Assembly: GCF_001949145.1 (NCBI RefSeq)
Contig: NW_019091963.1
Coordinates: forward strand, 9,333-21,064
Length of the DNA stretch: 11,732 nucleotides
Direction of reading: 5' to 3'
Source of the DNA: Acanthaster planci
Lineage: Eukaryota > Echinodermata > Asteroidea > Valvatida > Acanthasteridae
Shown here: piece by piece, positions 1-7,562 of the stretch
How the letters are laid out: each line of letters begins with the position of its first letter
Position numbering within the stretch: position 1 is the stretch's first letter
The notes under the pieces: model-generated
Told to the model about the DNA's origin: nothing
Database searches by the model: none
Seen by the model: the letters and a program-made list of their open reading frames with translations, nothing else
Position numbers and translations under genes: made by a program

Positions 1-284
1 TCTCCACCCAGGCAGCACCCACCGCTGCCAACGGGCTGCCGTCTACCTGCTCAATTTTCAAACTCTCGGTTTGCAAAGTTGGCCTCTGTTCCCTCGGAAT
101 CCTGTGATACACCGAACTACTCACAACAGTGTCTGACGACCCTGTGTCTATGAGGAACCTACACTCGGTATTCCGTATCACCCCATCGACAAACAAACCA
201 TACTTCGCCTTCTCCCCAGTCATGGGGTAGGGAACTGCTACTGGGTCTCCAATTCTACCCTTGGATTCCCTAAAGCCTTCACCC
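1..284 (-). CDS. Retropepsin (aspartic protease) fragment of the gypsy element, truncated by the window edge
   Basis: On the minus strand a frame that differs from both Gag and the zinc knuckle is open to the window edge. It holds the motif LIDTGSSDTVVS, with the catalytic DTG at 148-140 and the following two Ser codons ending at 134. This is the hallmark of retroviral-type aspartic proteases, preceded by a hydrophobic strand (CRFLI) as expected. In the family it acts as a homodimer that cleaves the Gag-Pol polyprotein. No start codon is expected because the domain is normally made by readthrough or frameshift from Gag. The upstream limit is arbitrary: the frame stays open to beyond 300. The second conserved strand and the flap lie partly outside the window. 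Confidence 0.7.
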
Positions 285-1748
285 TTTGTGGGCCCTGTGA
301 ACTTCCCAGCCTGCCCGCGGGCCCGCCGGTCGGCTGGACGGCGTTTCCCTGCTTGGAACCTTGTTTCCTTCTGGGCTCCTTGCAGGCCCGCCGGAAATGA
401 CCCGTTTCACCACAATTGAAACACTTGGGTTCTTAGGCACTCTTTCCTGAGGAATATCGCCCTCAGTGTCTCCACTACGCTTCTGTTTCGCCCACTCCGA
501 AAACAGAGATTCAACCATGGAACAAACCCGTTTTTCAATGGCATGTCCCATTTCTTCCAGTCTCTCCTCTGAACCACGGTCGAGAGCCCTAGCAAACTTT
601 GTAGGTTTGCGATCTTGCCTCCTCTGCTCCTCGACTTTCTCAAAGTTCTCGGTTTCTACCGCTGCCCTTACAGCCTCGTCTAGACTTTTCGGGCGGGCAC
701 GGTGAATACCCTCCCGGACTGTCTGACTCTCCACTGCATCCACAAAATGATTCTTGGCAAGCCTATCCCTGGCCTCCTCCTGTATCTCAGGATAGGCCTT
801 CGCCGCCAATTCCCTAATAGCCTGACCTAACTCACGAAGAGTCTCCTTTGGTCCCTGCCTACGGTGACGCAGATCTACCAGAAAGTTCTCTGCCTGACGA
901 CAATGACCAAACCTCCGCTCAAGTAGCTTCACCAGCTCACGGTACGTGTGCCCTTTCTCTACCGGTGCACTATCGACAATCAACCTCAGTGCACTCCCTT
1001 GCAGGCTTGCAGACAAATACTGTGCGGCCTGCTGGTCACTCCAGCCATTCACCACACGACATGATTCAAAATGCCTGAAATACTCATTCCAAACAACCTT
1101 CCCATCATACCTGTCTGGTACAATGTTCGGGCGACGGGAATTCCCAATCCCCGTGCCTTGACAGTCAACCTCGCCAACCACTCTCGGTTCCTTCTTAAGT
1201 GCCCAAGGAACCTGTCCGGTGTTACTGCAACGCTCTGTGAGGTTGTCAGTACACCTCGCTGGCGGACTTGTCACAAAACTCATCAAATCGGCGTGCAGCT
1301 TACGCCTACCGCTGTCAACATCCCCTAGGAATGGGTTTGTGATTGGACTTAGTCCCAAATCACCACTTGTTGACCTGACCCCAGATTTCTCCTGAGGTGT
1401 ACTGGCACTAGTGCGCGCCTTAACAGGCTTATCTAAACCCTTCCCAGGCGCATCACCAGTTGCCACACCCAGTCTCGAAGACTGACCCACCTCCAATGAG
1501 GCATATCCTGAAGTTTCATCGGGCAACCTGAACTCTATCTCCGAATCAACCTCACGTCGAGCACGACTCTTTTCAACAGGCGTGCTCGAAACCTTTCCCC
1601 TTTGGAAACTCCGCTGAAGTTCAGCTTTCAACTGTTGGACTTCCCACTGCAGCATTTGATTCTCTGACTCAAGGGACCTGACAGCCTTGACGCCCTGTAA
1701 GTCAGCCTCACCTGCAGCCCCAACACTACCCTTGAAACTGTCACTCAT
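279..1748 (-). CDS. gag: Gag polyprotein of a Ty3/gypsy-type retrotransposon (3' end frameshifted)
   Basis: This 489-codon frame starts at ATG 1748-1746 and ends at TGA 281-279. The N-terminus carries a short Gln/Leu-rich coiled-coil stretch (about residues 27-50) and a low-complexity linker. From about residue 205 to 380 it resembles the Retrotrans_gag capsid fold: VVWNEYFRHFESC, then GWSDQQAAQYLSASLQGSAL, then LLERRFG and a helical repeat with conserved RHRRQGPKETLRELG. Such proteins assemble the cytoplasmic particle that packages element RNA. A CCHC knuckle is expected near residue 440, but in this frame the region reads as nonsense (from VPKNPSVSIVV onward). The true knuckle is in the -1 frame, so roughly the last 50 residues are probably artefactual. 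The ATG lies about 180 bases after the putative LTR, a plausible leader length. I am confident of Gag and less sure of the exact clade. Confidence 0.85.
   Translation of the reverse strand: MSDSFKGSVGAAGEADLQGVKAVRSLESENQMLQWEVQQLKAELQRSFQRGKVSSTPVEKSRARREVDSEIEFRLPDETSGYASLEVGQSSRLGVATGDAPGKGLDKPVKARTSASTPQEKSGVRSTSGDLGLSPITNPFLGDVDSGRRKLHADLMSFVTSPPARCTDNLTERCSNTGQVPWALKKEPRVVGEVDCQGTGIGNSRRPNIVPDRYDGKVVWNEYFRHFESCRVVNGWSDQQAAQYLSASLQGSALRLIVDSAPVEKGHTYRELVKLLERRFGHCRQAENFLVDLRHRRQGPKETLRELGQAIRELAAKAYPEIQEEARDRLAKNHFVDAVESQTVREGIHRARPKSLDEAVRAAVETENFEKVEEQRRQDRKPTKFARALDRGSEERLEEMGHAIEKRVCSMVESLFSEWAKQKRSGDTEGDIPQERVPKNPSVSIVVKRVISGGPARSPEGNKVPSRETPSSRPAGPRAGWEVHRAHKG
382..423 (-). other. 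CCHC zinc knuckle of Gag, in the -1 frame relative to the Gag ORF
   Basis: The minus strand reads CFNCGETGHFRRAC, an exact C-x2-C-x4-H-x4-C retroviral knuckle (Cys codons 423-421, 414-412 and 384-382; His 399-397). It binds packaged RNA in Gag nucleocapsid domains. It is one base out of frame with the Gag ORF, and an in-frame TAA lies just upstream at 432-430. This frame then stays open until a TAG near 241. A one-base deletion or a programmed -1 shift around 425-440 would account for it. Confidence 0.85.
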
Positions 1749-1926
1749 CGTGACGTCTCAAATTGTCACTGGTGATAAACCTCACACCAGTACTGTGCTA
1801 CACCAATAGCACAACAACAAACCACAACACCTCACTGAGGGTTATTGGTAAACCTCAACAACCAGAACACAAGTTGTTGTTCCCCCCACGTCAAAAGCAG
1901 TCCTAAAGGATCCCACTTNTTATGCA

Positions 1927-2076
1927 TGTAGTTCTGCAGTGTAATGAAATAAAGAAATATATATTCACGGCCTCATTGAAAGGAATCCACTCAAGATAAT
2001 ATAGATTTTGTTTATAAAGAAAAATTTGTATCTTCTCTTTCTTTGCTTATATTTTTTTAGAATACATTTTCTAACA
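1927..2076 (-). repeat. Possible 5' LTR of the gypsy element (boundaries tentative)
   Basis: On the minus strand the segment begins TGTTAG (2076-2071) and ends CTACA (1931-1927), giving the TG...CA ends usual for LTRs. It contains TATA-like motifs (ATATAAG, TTTATAAAC) and is AT-rich. Just downstream, before Gag, is a TGG-initiated stretch (TGGGATCC) that could be a tRNA primer-binding site, although the gap of about ten bases is larger than usual. One base in this leader (1919) is undetermined (n). With no second LTR copy in the window, the call is inference only. Confidence 0.3.
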
Positions 2077-2158
2077 AGCATATTAAAGGAAAGTAGTCAG
2101 CGAAATTCTAAATTTGTTTTGTTTTTACTTCAGACTGGATGCACAAAGAACAACGTAC

Positions 2159-4081
2159 ATGATTAACTGGGACCGTCAAAAGTGGCTTGGCTATTACGCT
2201 GTGGGAGACATCCTTTGCCCTCGCCTTTTTGGAGCCATCAGCACAGTAAGCGTCATAGTTGATAATTGTCTCCAAGGTCCGGTGTGGAAAGGGCCCTCTG
2301 TTCTTGAATGGTTCTTTCATTTGGTCTCGAGAACCTGTGCAATACAGGCAACAGTGGCGTGCTGTATGCCAAAAAAACCCAATTGTAAGGACAGTTTTCG
2401 AAATCTAGCTTAACCAAGTACAAAAAATTCAGTTACATGTAAAGTTTTCTTGAAGATCAAGTTTTGACACAAAAATGGCAATCGGCAGATGAAGTAGCTA
2501 GTAGCATATTTTACTTCTAATCACCATTGCAGCTGCATATCCCATAGAGTTTCGTGAGGAGTTCGTAGTTTCCAAAATCAAAGAGCTTAGTGGATTTTCC
2601 CCTTGTTAAGAAAAAATTATTTCATTTTTATCTTTTATGATAGATCCAGCGCCACTTCCATCCACAGTTTGCATGTATATGATTTTGTGAATGGCATGGT
2701 ACCATGTTAAAACAGAAGACACCAGGAAAATCGCCATTCTTCCTAGGTAAGTTCATAAAATTTAACTTTTTTCTGTTTTATATCAGGGTTTGCCTTAAGG
2801 TGAACACGTGCAAAAAAAGAAGATAAAAGGATGTTCAACCAAAGTACAAAATGAACTCATAAAAACCTGTCCTTGTACTTTGTGCTGTAAATTTAGACTC
2901 ATTCCGGTGTTCAGAAACTTACCTCCATTTCATTTTGCGAAGTTGTGTTACCTGCTTCATAACGGGGGGCAGCACTTGTTGGAGGTTTGCAGTGAAGTCG
3001 TGTGCCTCAAAACAGACGAACACTACGGTGTTTCGTGTTGAGTTAGGATGTTGTACATTCACAATTTGAAAGCACATCTTAAGAGTGGTGCCTCCAAAAT
3101 CCCCGCCTACTTTGACCCAAATTTCATTTTCGGGGATGAAGCTGTGCCAAATTAGGGACTGGTGTCTGGAAAAAAGGCAATGTGTTGATCACTTTCTGTC
3201 ACTTTATCTGTATGTGAAGGTGTAGCAATTTTTTATTGAGTAATATTACATTAACTGTATAATACCTTTGCAAAAATTATTTTTTTGCAAGTTTCTACTG
3301 CTTTATTAAAAGAATTCTTGCTAACCCTTCCCAATAATATTGGTCCAATTACATTGCTTTTAAAATTTCTTATTGGATGGATGGATTCACACCTGTCATG
3401 CCTGTCGAGATAGTCTAGAACCATGGAAGACACATCCTTCACTTTTACACAGGGTACCTCCTTTGTCTCCATGCCATTTGTTCCAGTTGCTCTGCTTGAT
3501 TTGAACAACAGTGGAGCCATTGTGCCAGTGATGTTGTCCTTCAGGAGCTCTGTCTGCTGACCCCTCATTGCCCTTTCAGATGGAATGGACACACCCATCT
3601 GTCCTAAGTACCTGTGTAAATTTTTCATTGAAGCCTCATTTGCAGTTTCAGATTAATTTTATTTTTTAGAGTGGTTTAGTCCCCTGCAAACTGCATTTTA
3701 CTTTATTTTTATCTGTTTCTTTAAGAAGATAATTATAATTGAAATAAGAAATTTATCTAAAAATGCAAAACTGCAGTAGGTACGGTGTGGTGTAGTTAAA
3801 GTATTTTACACATACATCACATTCACAAGAGCAAAGCCATGACTGCAAGTTTGCCCTTGACTAATTTTGTATACATGTATCATAATTAAAGTAAGAGTTT
3901 TCTGCCTTTTAATGTGTTACATGTACCTGCGAAGTTTTCGTAATTGCTCCCATGCAAATTGACACTCCCGCATCATTGCTAGAGATGAATTTACACTCAT
4001 GACCTCCCCACTTTTGGAAAATGCACTGCTGCAACCGGCAGCCTCAGATTCAGAGTGATTTACCAGTTGCACATATACAGA
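2159..4081 (-). CDS. Five-exon gene, RAG1/Transib-core-like uncharacterised family protein (3' end outside window)
   Basis: Exons on the minus strand: 4081-3927, 3611-3393, 3165-2923, 2601-2525 and 2361-2159. Introns (315, 227, 321 and 163 nt) are all GT-AG, with good sites at ttttttccag|ACACC (acceptor of exon 3) and GAG|GTAAGT (donor of exon 3). The phases chain exactly and the total is 299 codons without a stop. A further donor (GTACGT, 2158-2153) implies more exons to the left. Exon 1 holds MSVNSSLAMM, a possible start, or is internal. Landmarks: IPSE (exon 2); IPENEIWVKVGGD with Asp at 3101-3099 (exon 3); LFDFGNYELL (exon 4); ARHCCLYC, a C-x2-C at 2350-2339, and AKPLLTVP (exon 5). This order matches an invertebrate family I remember as unnamed. 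It also parallels RAG1: first Asp, second Asp region, C-x2-C, then AKP...TVP. That is inference. Relatives, as I recall, have GDYE where this copy has GNYE. It could be a transposase or a domesticated derivative. Confidence 0.7.
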
Positions 4082-4419
4082 CTGATGAAGAAATGGATGT
4101 CAGCAAAAGATTACAAAAAGAAAAAAGGAGGAAGGATGGGATATTTAGTTCAAAAAGAGAAACTGTATTTTTTATCCCTTAGTTGTTTATTCTTTCAATT
4201 TTGTAAGTGGGCAATTCCGATTTTTTTAATTAATATTAATTTGCTTTCTGTGGTTAGATCCATACATTTTTTAAAACTTGTACCTCTTCTGTTATTTCTC
4301 AAATATTATTGAAACTGATATAGTAATTGATTGAAAGCTCCTGGGATGTAAGTTTAATCGGGGGGGGGGTACAAACATACCGATGGAAGGTTTAGTTTAG
4401 CGAAATCCATTCCACCCAG

Positions 4420-4553
4420 TTTTTGTCTAAACGAAAACGGATGGTTGGTATTTGCCAAGTTCGGCACAACCGTACAGGGAATTGCACGTGCAATTTTATG
4501 TTCACTTCAGTATTTCACGGAAGACGAAGACAATTTGAGTCACCACCACAACC
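4420..4553 (+). CDS. Candidate internal exon, unknown protein
   Basis: A plus-strand frame is open between a plausible acceptor (cattccacccag, AG at 4418-4419) and a strong donor (GTGAGT at 4554-4559). It begins FCLNENGWLVFAKFGTT and ends EDEDNLSHHHN. The composition looks protein-like (well-spaced hydrophobics, acidic cluster) and the region is GC-richer than its surroundings. I recognise no domain and found no neighbouring exon with a matching phase. It competes with a minus-strand candidate 38 bases away, so at most one may be real. Confidence 0.22.
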
Positions 4554-4590
4554 GTGAGTCTTTTTTAGAGAAAAATATCGCCTTGCTTAC

Positions 4591-4711
4591 TCCAAGAAAC
4601 GTGCCAGGCACTGTGAACGTTGAAAGAGATTGTAGCCAGAAAACATAGAATTCTCTTCACCAAAGAAAGCTTTGGAGCGCGGTTTCCCGCCTTGCAATTT
4701 ACCTCCGACGC
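4591..4711 (-). CDS. Candidate internal exon, unknown protein
   Basis: On the minus strand a good acceptor (ttctttgttatag, AG at 4713-4712) and a donor (GTAAGC at 4590-4585) bracket an open frame. It starts GVGGKLQGGKPRSKAFFGEE and ends QRSQCLARFL. It could be an upstream exon of the gene at 2159-4081. However, it ends in phase 2 while exon 4081-3927 starts in phase 0, so another exon would be needed between them. No known domain is visible. Confidence 0.22.
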
Positions 4712-5008
4712 CTATAACAAAGAACACAACCCTCAGTCGTCCCGTGGGTCATTGCATATAACAACGGTGTATAACGGTATCATTAAGTCAGTATTATCCC
4801 ATAGTATTTAAAATGTTGTGTGATTTTGGGCTCCACGGCTCTGATCTAGCGGAATCTCATCCCATCTCATCTCTCCTCCCTACTGAATTTCCATATCAAA
4901 TGGCAAGATTAGTAACCATTAAATTTTTAAACTAGAGACCACTGCACTGCTGGAGTAGTTTCGGACCCATTTTATTAGTCTGTCATTAGGCGTACCTCAA
5001 CCGGTCCA

Positions 5009-5053
5009 TTGACACCTTGTTGGAGATCCTTACCATTATCCCCAAGGTGTCAA
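5009..5053. repeat. Inverted repeat, 11-bp arms with 23-nt loop
   Basis: TTGACACCTTG at 5009-5019 is the exact reverse complement of CAAGGTGTCAA at 5043-5053. The right arm is followed by CTGGTCGTCCGG, which loosely mirrors the CCGGTCCA before the left arm, so the structure may extend imperfectly outward. It could be the core of a small MITE or a foldback. No target duplication is visible. Confidence 0.45.
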
Positions 5054-5863
5054 CTGGTCGTCCGGTGATAAGAAGAGGTACTTTTGGCAATAGAGAAGGC
5101 TAAATACCTTCGGAAATTCGAACTGGGTGTGTCAATAAAACACATGATCAAGTCGGGGCACTTGAGACCCAGATAACGCATTCAACTCGGAACAACAGAA
5201 CTGCATCATACGGATGACAGGAATTATAATGATATATAGACTGACAAAAAAGGTCTTTTCTGCTGACAGAAAAAGGGTTCGTACCATTTCATCGGGTTAC
5301 GTTATCAAACTTTTGTTGGTAATGGCCATGAGGACAAAAACTGTTAACTTTGAAAAATATACGAAAAAGTATTTGCATCTGACTTGACGTGTCATACAGT
5401 CTTGATTTTCCTTAAACAGTTAAAAACTGTTACGCGACGCAATCACACGATTAACATGCATCGGTAGGCAATATGGGCGATGCCCCATGCGAGCAAAATC
5501 AGTCTTTTCAAATTCCATATTCCATACACGGAGCAGGCTGGTGCTTTAATTAAGGCTCGTTAAGGGCACCACGCGTAGATGCCACCATGGTCTGACCGGC
5601 CACAGACCTCGAAGAGAGAGTTTTTTTTTTCCTCCTTGCGGTGTATGATGCAGCCGACACGACAGTTCTTGGTCTTTCAAGCCTGGGCACCAGTGACAGT
5701 CCAACAAACTTTCCTTTCAACATTTTTGTGACATCGTCACTATTTCGTATAGTTTTAAACATCTTGTACAAGGCATATATAGCTGAAATCTTTGATGACA
5801 CAATAGGTTCCTCTTATTGAGACGGTTGTTTTATTTTTAGGGTTTAAAAACACCCACTGTATT

Positions 5864-5884
5864 GGGTTGGGATTAGGGTTAGGG
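5864..5884 (+). repeat. Short interstitial telomere-like tract
   Basis: GGGTTGGGATTAGGGTTAGG and a final G contain two adjacent GGGATTAGGG/TTAGGG units, the metazoan telomere motif, with one degenerate unit before them. It is too short to be functional. It may be a chance match or a scar of break repair. Confidence 0.35.
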
Positions 5885-7272
5885 ACACTGGTTAGCGTAA
5901 CGGACCAGCTCATTGCCACTTGACGTCCGCGGCAACCTTTTGTGTACATTTACATGTACTACAGACATACTGCACATACGTGTACATGTACTTGGAGAGT
6001 GTGATGTCAAACCCTATACTAATGCTTGCCATGTAGAAATCGGGTAAACCATGTGGCTTCTCGACACAGGCTCTACCCCGTATAGTACTAATGGGTTGAC
6101 TGCGCAAAGTCAAGGCTAGTTAAGTCGGGGACTGTTTGGCCTGACGTTCGTCATCTTTGGCCTCGACATTTCTGTCAAGGGACACTCAGACAAGAGGGCA
6201 GAAAAAAAACTAATAACAATTCTTTTCAGTACCCCAAGAAAAATGATTGTCTCAATTTGGGAGAAGAGCAAAGAAGTACAAGTGAACATGGTGTACGCCG
6301 ACAGCCCGATTCACTGAGTTATATATTCAGCGGAGGACAGATCGAAAATAAATGCTCGTGGACGTCAACAGTTTTGGTTTAAAGGCAAGAAACCAAGTGT
6401 AGCTTAATTTTAAGCAAAAATGTGAGCTAACTAAACGATTGTCTCTCCCAGTTTCCATTTGTTTATTAATTGTTATATTCATTTCTTTTATTCTTAGCGG
6501 AGTAACATTCCATAAATCCTTGGATATAAAAATATAGGATGTCTGTTGGGAAGAAATATCTATGTCACTTCGCTCACATTGACTCGTGAATCGCACAGAA
6601 AAATTCTTGAAAAATAAGCCATTGTCTCCATCAAATCATGTCAGGGTCACCGGAGAAACACACAGTGCAGCTCTTGTTCAAATTTTTTTATTCTTTTGAC
6701 GTACAAATTCACTAAAAATGTACACAGCCCTTGCCTCCAATCTCGCAAAGCTTATTAAATACGGCGGTCCAAGTCAGGGTTATGTTATTTATGTTATTAA
6801 TGCATGCACATGGGCATATTGTGGTTGTAGCTGTTCGCATACACGTACTGTACATGTACACATGCAAGGCGAACGTTTCTAGCAGTCACACACGTGGGTT
6901 GTGAGTTATTAATAAAAAGTAATAAATCCCAAGAATTTTCGAGCTGCATGGTCCTTGTGGACGTACCGTACATGTACATGTATGTTGAGGTCTACGTGGA
7001 CTTCGTATAGCATTCAGAGCAGTTGCCTTGACCTTCAATTTTTCCTTTAAATTTCCCACTCGGCACAAAACAGCCTGCTGAAAAATACTCAACTAGTCCC
7101 TTTCACGTGGCATCACTCTCAACATCTGTGAACACTGAAGATTAGTGTGTCTTGTCCTTTACATGTCTTCAAATAAAATACTCGTACATTCATGGATTTA
7201 TGATGCTTATGAAATGTTTATGTGAAAGTAAACAGACCAGGGGCCTTCAACAAAGGCTACGATCGATCGTAA

Positions 7273-7307
7273 CTTAAGTTGCGTAGGGTTATCCTTCGCA
7301 ACTTAAG
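7273..7307. repeat. Hairpin, 11-bp arms
   Basis: CTTAAGTTGCG at 7273-7283 pairs perfectly with CGCAACTTAAG at 7297-7307 across a 13-nt loop. The left arm overlaps the perfect palindrome AACTTAAGTT (7271-7280). It is part of the palindrome cluster at the presumed Harbinger end. Confidence 0.7.
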
Positions 7308-7333
7308 ATGATTCCTAAAATCGATTTCAAGAA

Positions 7334-7361
7334 AATTGCGACGAGTGAACTCGTCGCAATT
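7334..7361. repeat. Near-perfect palindrome, 13-bp arms with 2-nt spacer
   Basis: AATTGCGACGAGT at 7334-7346 is followed by GA and then its exact reverse complement at 7349-7361. This is the longest palindrome seen in the window and would extrude a very tight hairpin. It lies between the two other hairpins of the cluster. Confidence 0.8.
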
Positions 7362-7372
7362 CCCATGGTAAT

Positions 7373-7409
7373 TCATCGTAAGTTACGATGACTTACTAGG
7401 TCATCGTAA
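7373..7409. repeat. Triple-arm palindrome (TCATCGTAA / TTACGATGA / TCATCGTAA)
   Basis: TCATCGTAA (7373-7381) pairs with TTACGATGA (7383-7391), which can instead pair with a second TCATCGTAA (7401-7409). The middle arm therefore has two alternative partners. Together with the neighbouring hairpins this resembles subterminal transposase-binding repeats. Confidence 0.7.
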
Positions 7410-7445
7410 CTTACAACTTTGGACCAAAGAAAGATTGTTTCAGCA

Positions 7446-7552
7446 ATGGCGCTTATGTTTCTTGCGAATTTTGAGGCAAGACATGCTCTTCGAAGAGAAA
7501 GAATTTTTCGTGATAGAAAAAAATTGGGCCAGAAATCGAGCATGCCACACAG
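7446..7552 (+). CDS. First exon of a PIF/Harbinger-like protein (N-terminus only)
   Basis: ATG 7446-7448 sits in a good start context (cagcaATGg). The frame reads MALMFLANFEARHALRRERI, then FRDRKK, and reaches either a TAA at 7554-7556 or a splice donor (CAG|GTAACA, GT at 7553-7554). An Arg-rich helix ending in (V/I)FRDR is typical, as I recall, of the beginning of Harbinger-type transposases before the HTH and DDE_4 domains. The residues after FRDRKK do not match the usual continuation, so the exon may be decayed or spliced earlier. No second exon is visible before the THAP gene at 8124. It could also be a chance short ORF. Confidence 0.4.
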
Positions 7553-7562
7553 GTAACACCTA

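Larger units (their letters stand above)
1..2076 (-). mobile_element. Ty3/gypsy-type LTR retrotransposon, 5' part, probably degenerate
   Basis: Reading the minus strand from high to low coordinates gives a possible LTR (about 2076-1927), a non-coding leader (1926-1749), a Gag frame (1748-279), a CCHC zinc knuckle (423-382) and a retropepsin DTGSS active site (148-134). The order Gag, nucleocapsid knuckle, protease is that of LTR retroelements. The rest of pol and the second LTR would lie to the left of the window. The knuckle and protease are each in a different frame from Gag, so at least two single-base changes or frameshifts separate them; I see no obvious slippery heptamer at either junction. 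The right boundary is uncertain because only one LTR is present. The element lies just downstream of exon 5 of the minus-strand gene at 2159-4081, which suggests insertion into its intron. Confidence 0.75.
4820..7237. other. Long stretch with no convincing gene
   Basis: Open frames here are short, lack homology I can recognise and have no coherent splice structure. The stretch holds an imperfect hairpin (5009-5053), a telomere-like tract (5864-5884) and five TACATGTA palindromes (5951, 5983, 6851, 6969, 6975). It probably represents intergenic or intronic DNA containing old, unrecognised repeats. Confidence 0.5.
7240..7556 (+). mobile_element. Probable PIF/Harbinger element, left end fragment
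   Basis: The segment opens with GGGGCCTTCAACAAAGGCTACG, followed by a run of palindromes built on CGTAACTTAAG and ATCGTAACTTAC (7266-7412), and then a protein start at 7446. End-proximal palindromic repeats of this kind, in front of an ORF with an ARHALRRERIFRDR motif, match my memory of invertebrate Harbinger elements. I cannot see the catalytic domain, the right end or target duplications, so it is either a remnant or an element interrupted by the downstream DNA. The right boundary is set only by the visible coding part. Confidence 0.4.

Noticed and set aside
2114-2413. 99-codon plus-strand ORF
   Set aside because: It lies antisense to exon 5 of the minus-strand gene, whose motifs (CLYC, AKPLLTVP) and splice phases are far better supported.
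3251-3628. Minus-strand ORF starting at ATG 3628 taken as a complete small gene
   Set aside because: Only 3611-3393 is exonic. The phase match with exon 4081-3927 shows the ATG lies in the intron, and the tail after 3393 is also intron.
4020-4190. Plus-strand open frame rich in Lys/Glu (DEEMDVSKRLQKEKRRKDG)
   Set aside because: It overlaps exon 1 of the minus-strand gene antisense, and its composition follows an A-rich tract.
5100-5140. tRNA-like TTCGAACT motif
   Set aside because: No acceptor stem, anticodon arm or D-arm could be folded around it.
5550-5801. 83-codon minus-strand ORF
   Set aside because: It begins at GTG rather than ATG, shows no known domain and has no clear splice partners. 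It remains possible as a terminal exon but unsupported.
6327-6596. Minus-strand ORF with LWNVTPLRIKE, faintly like the end of LINE reverse transcriptases (LWN-LP-IR)
   Set aside because: The similarity covers only about ten residues and no other reverse transcriptase motif is nearby.
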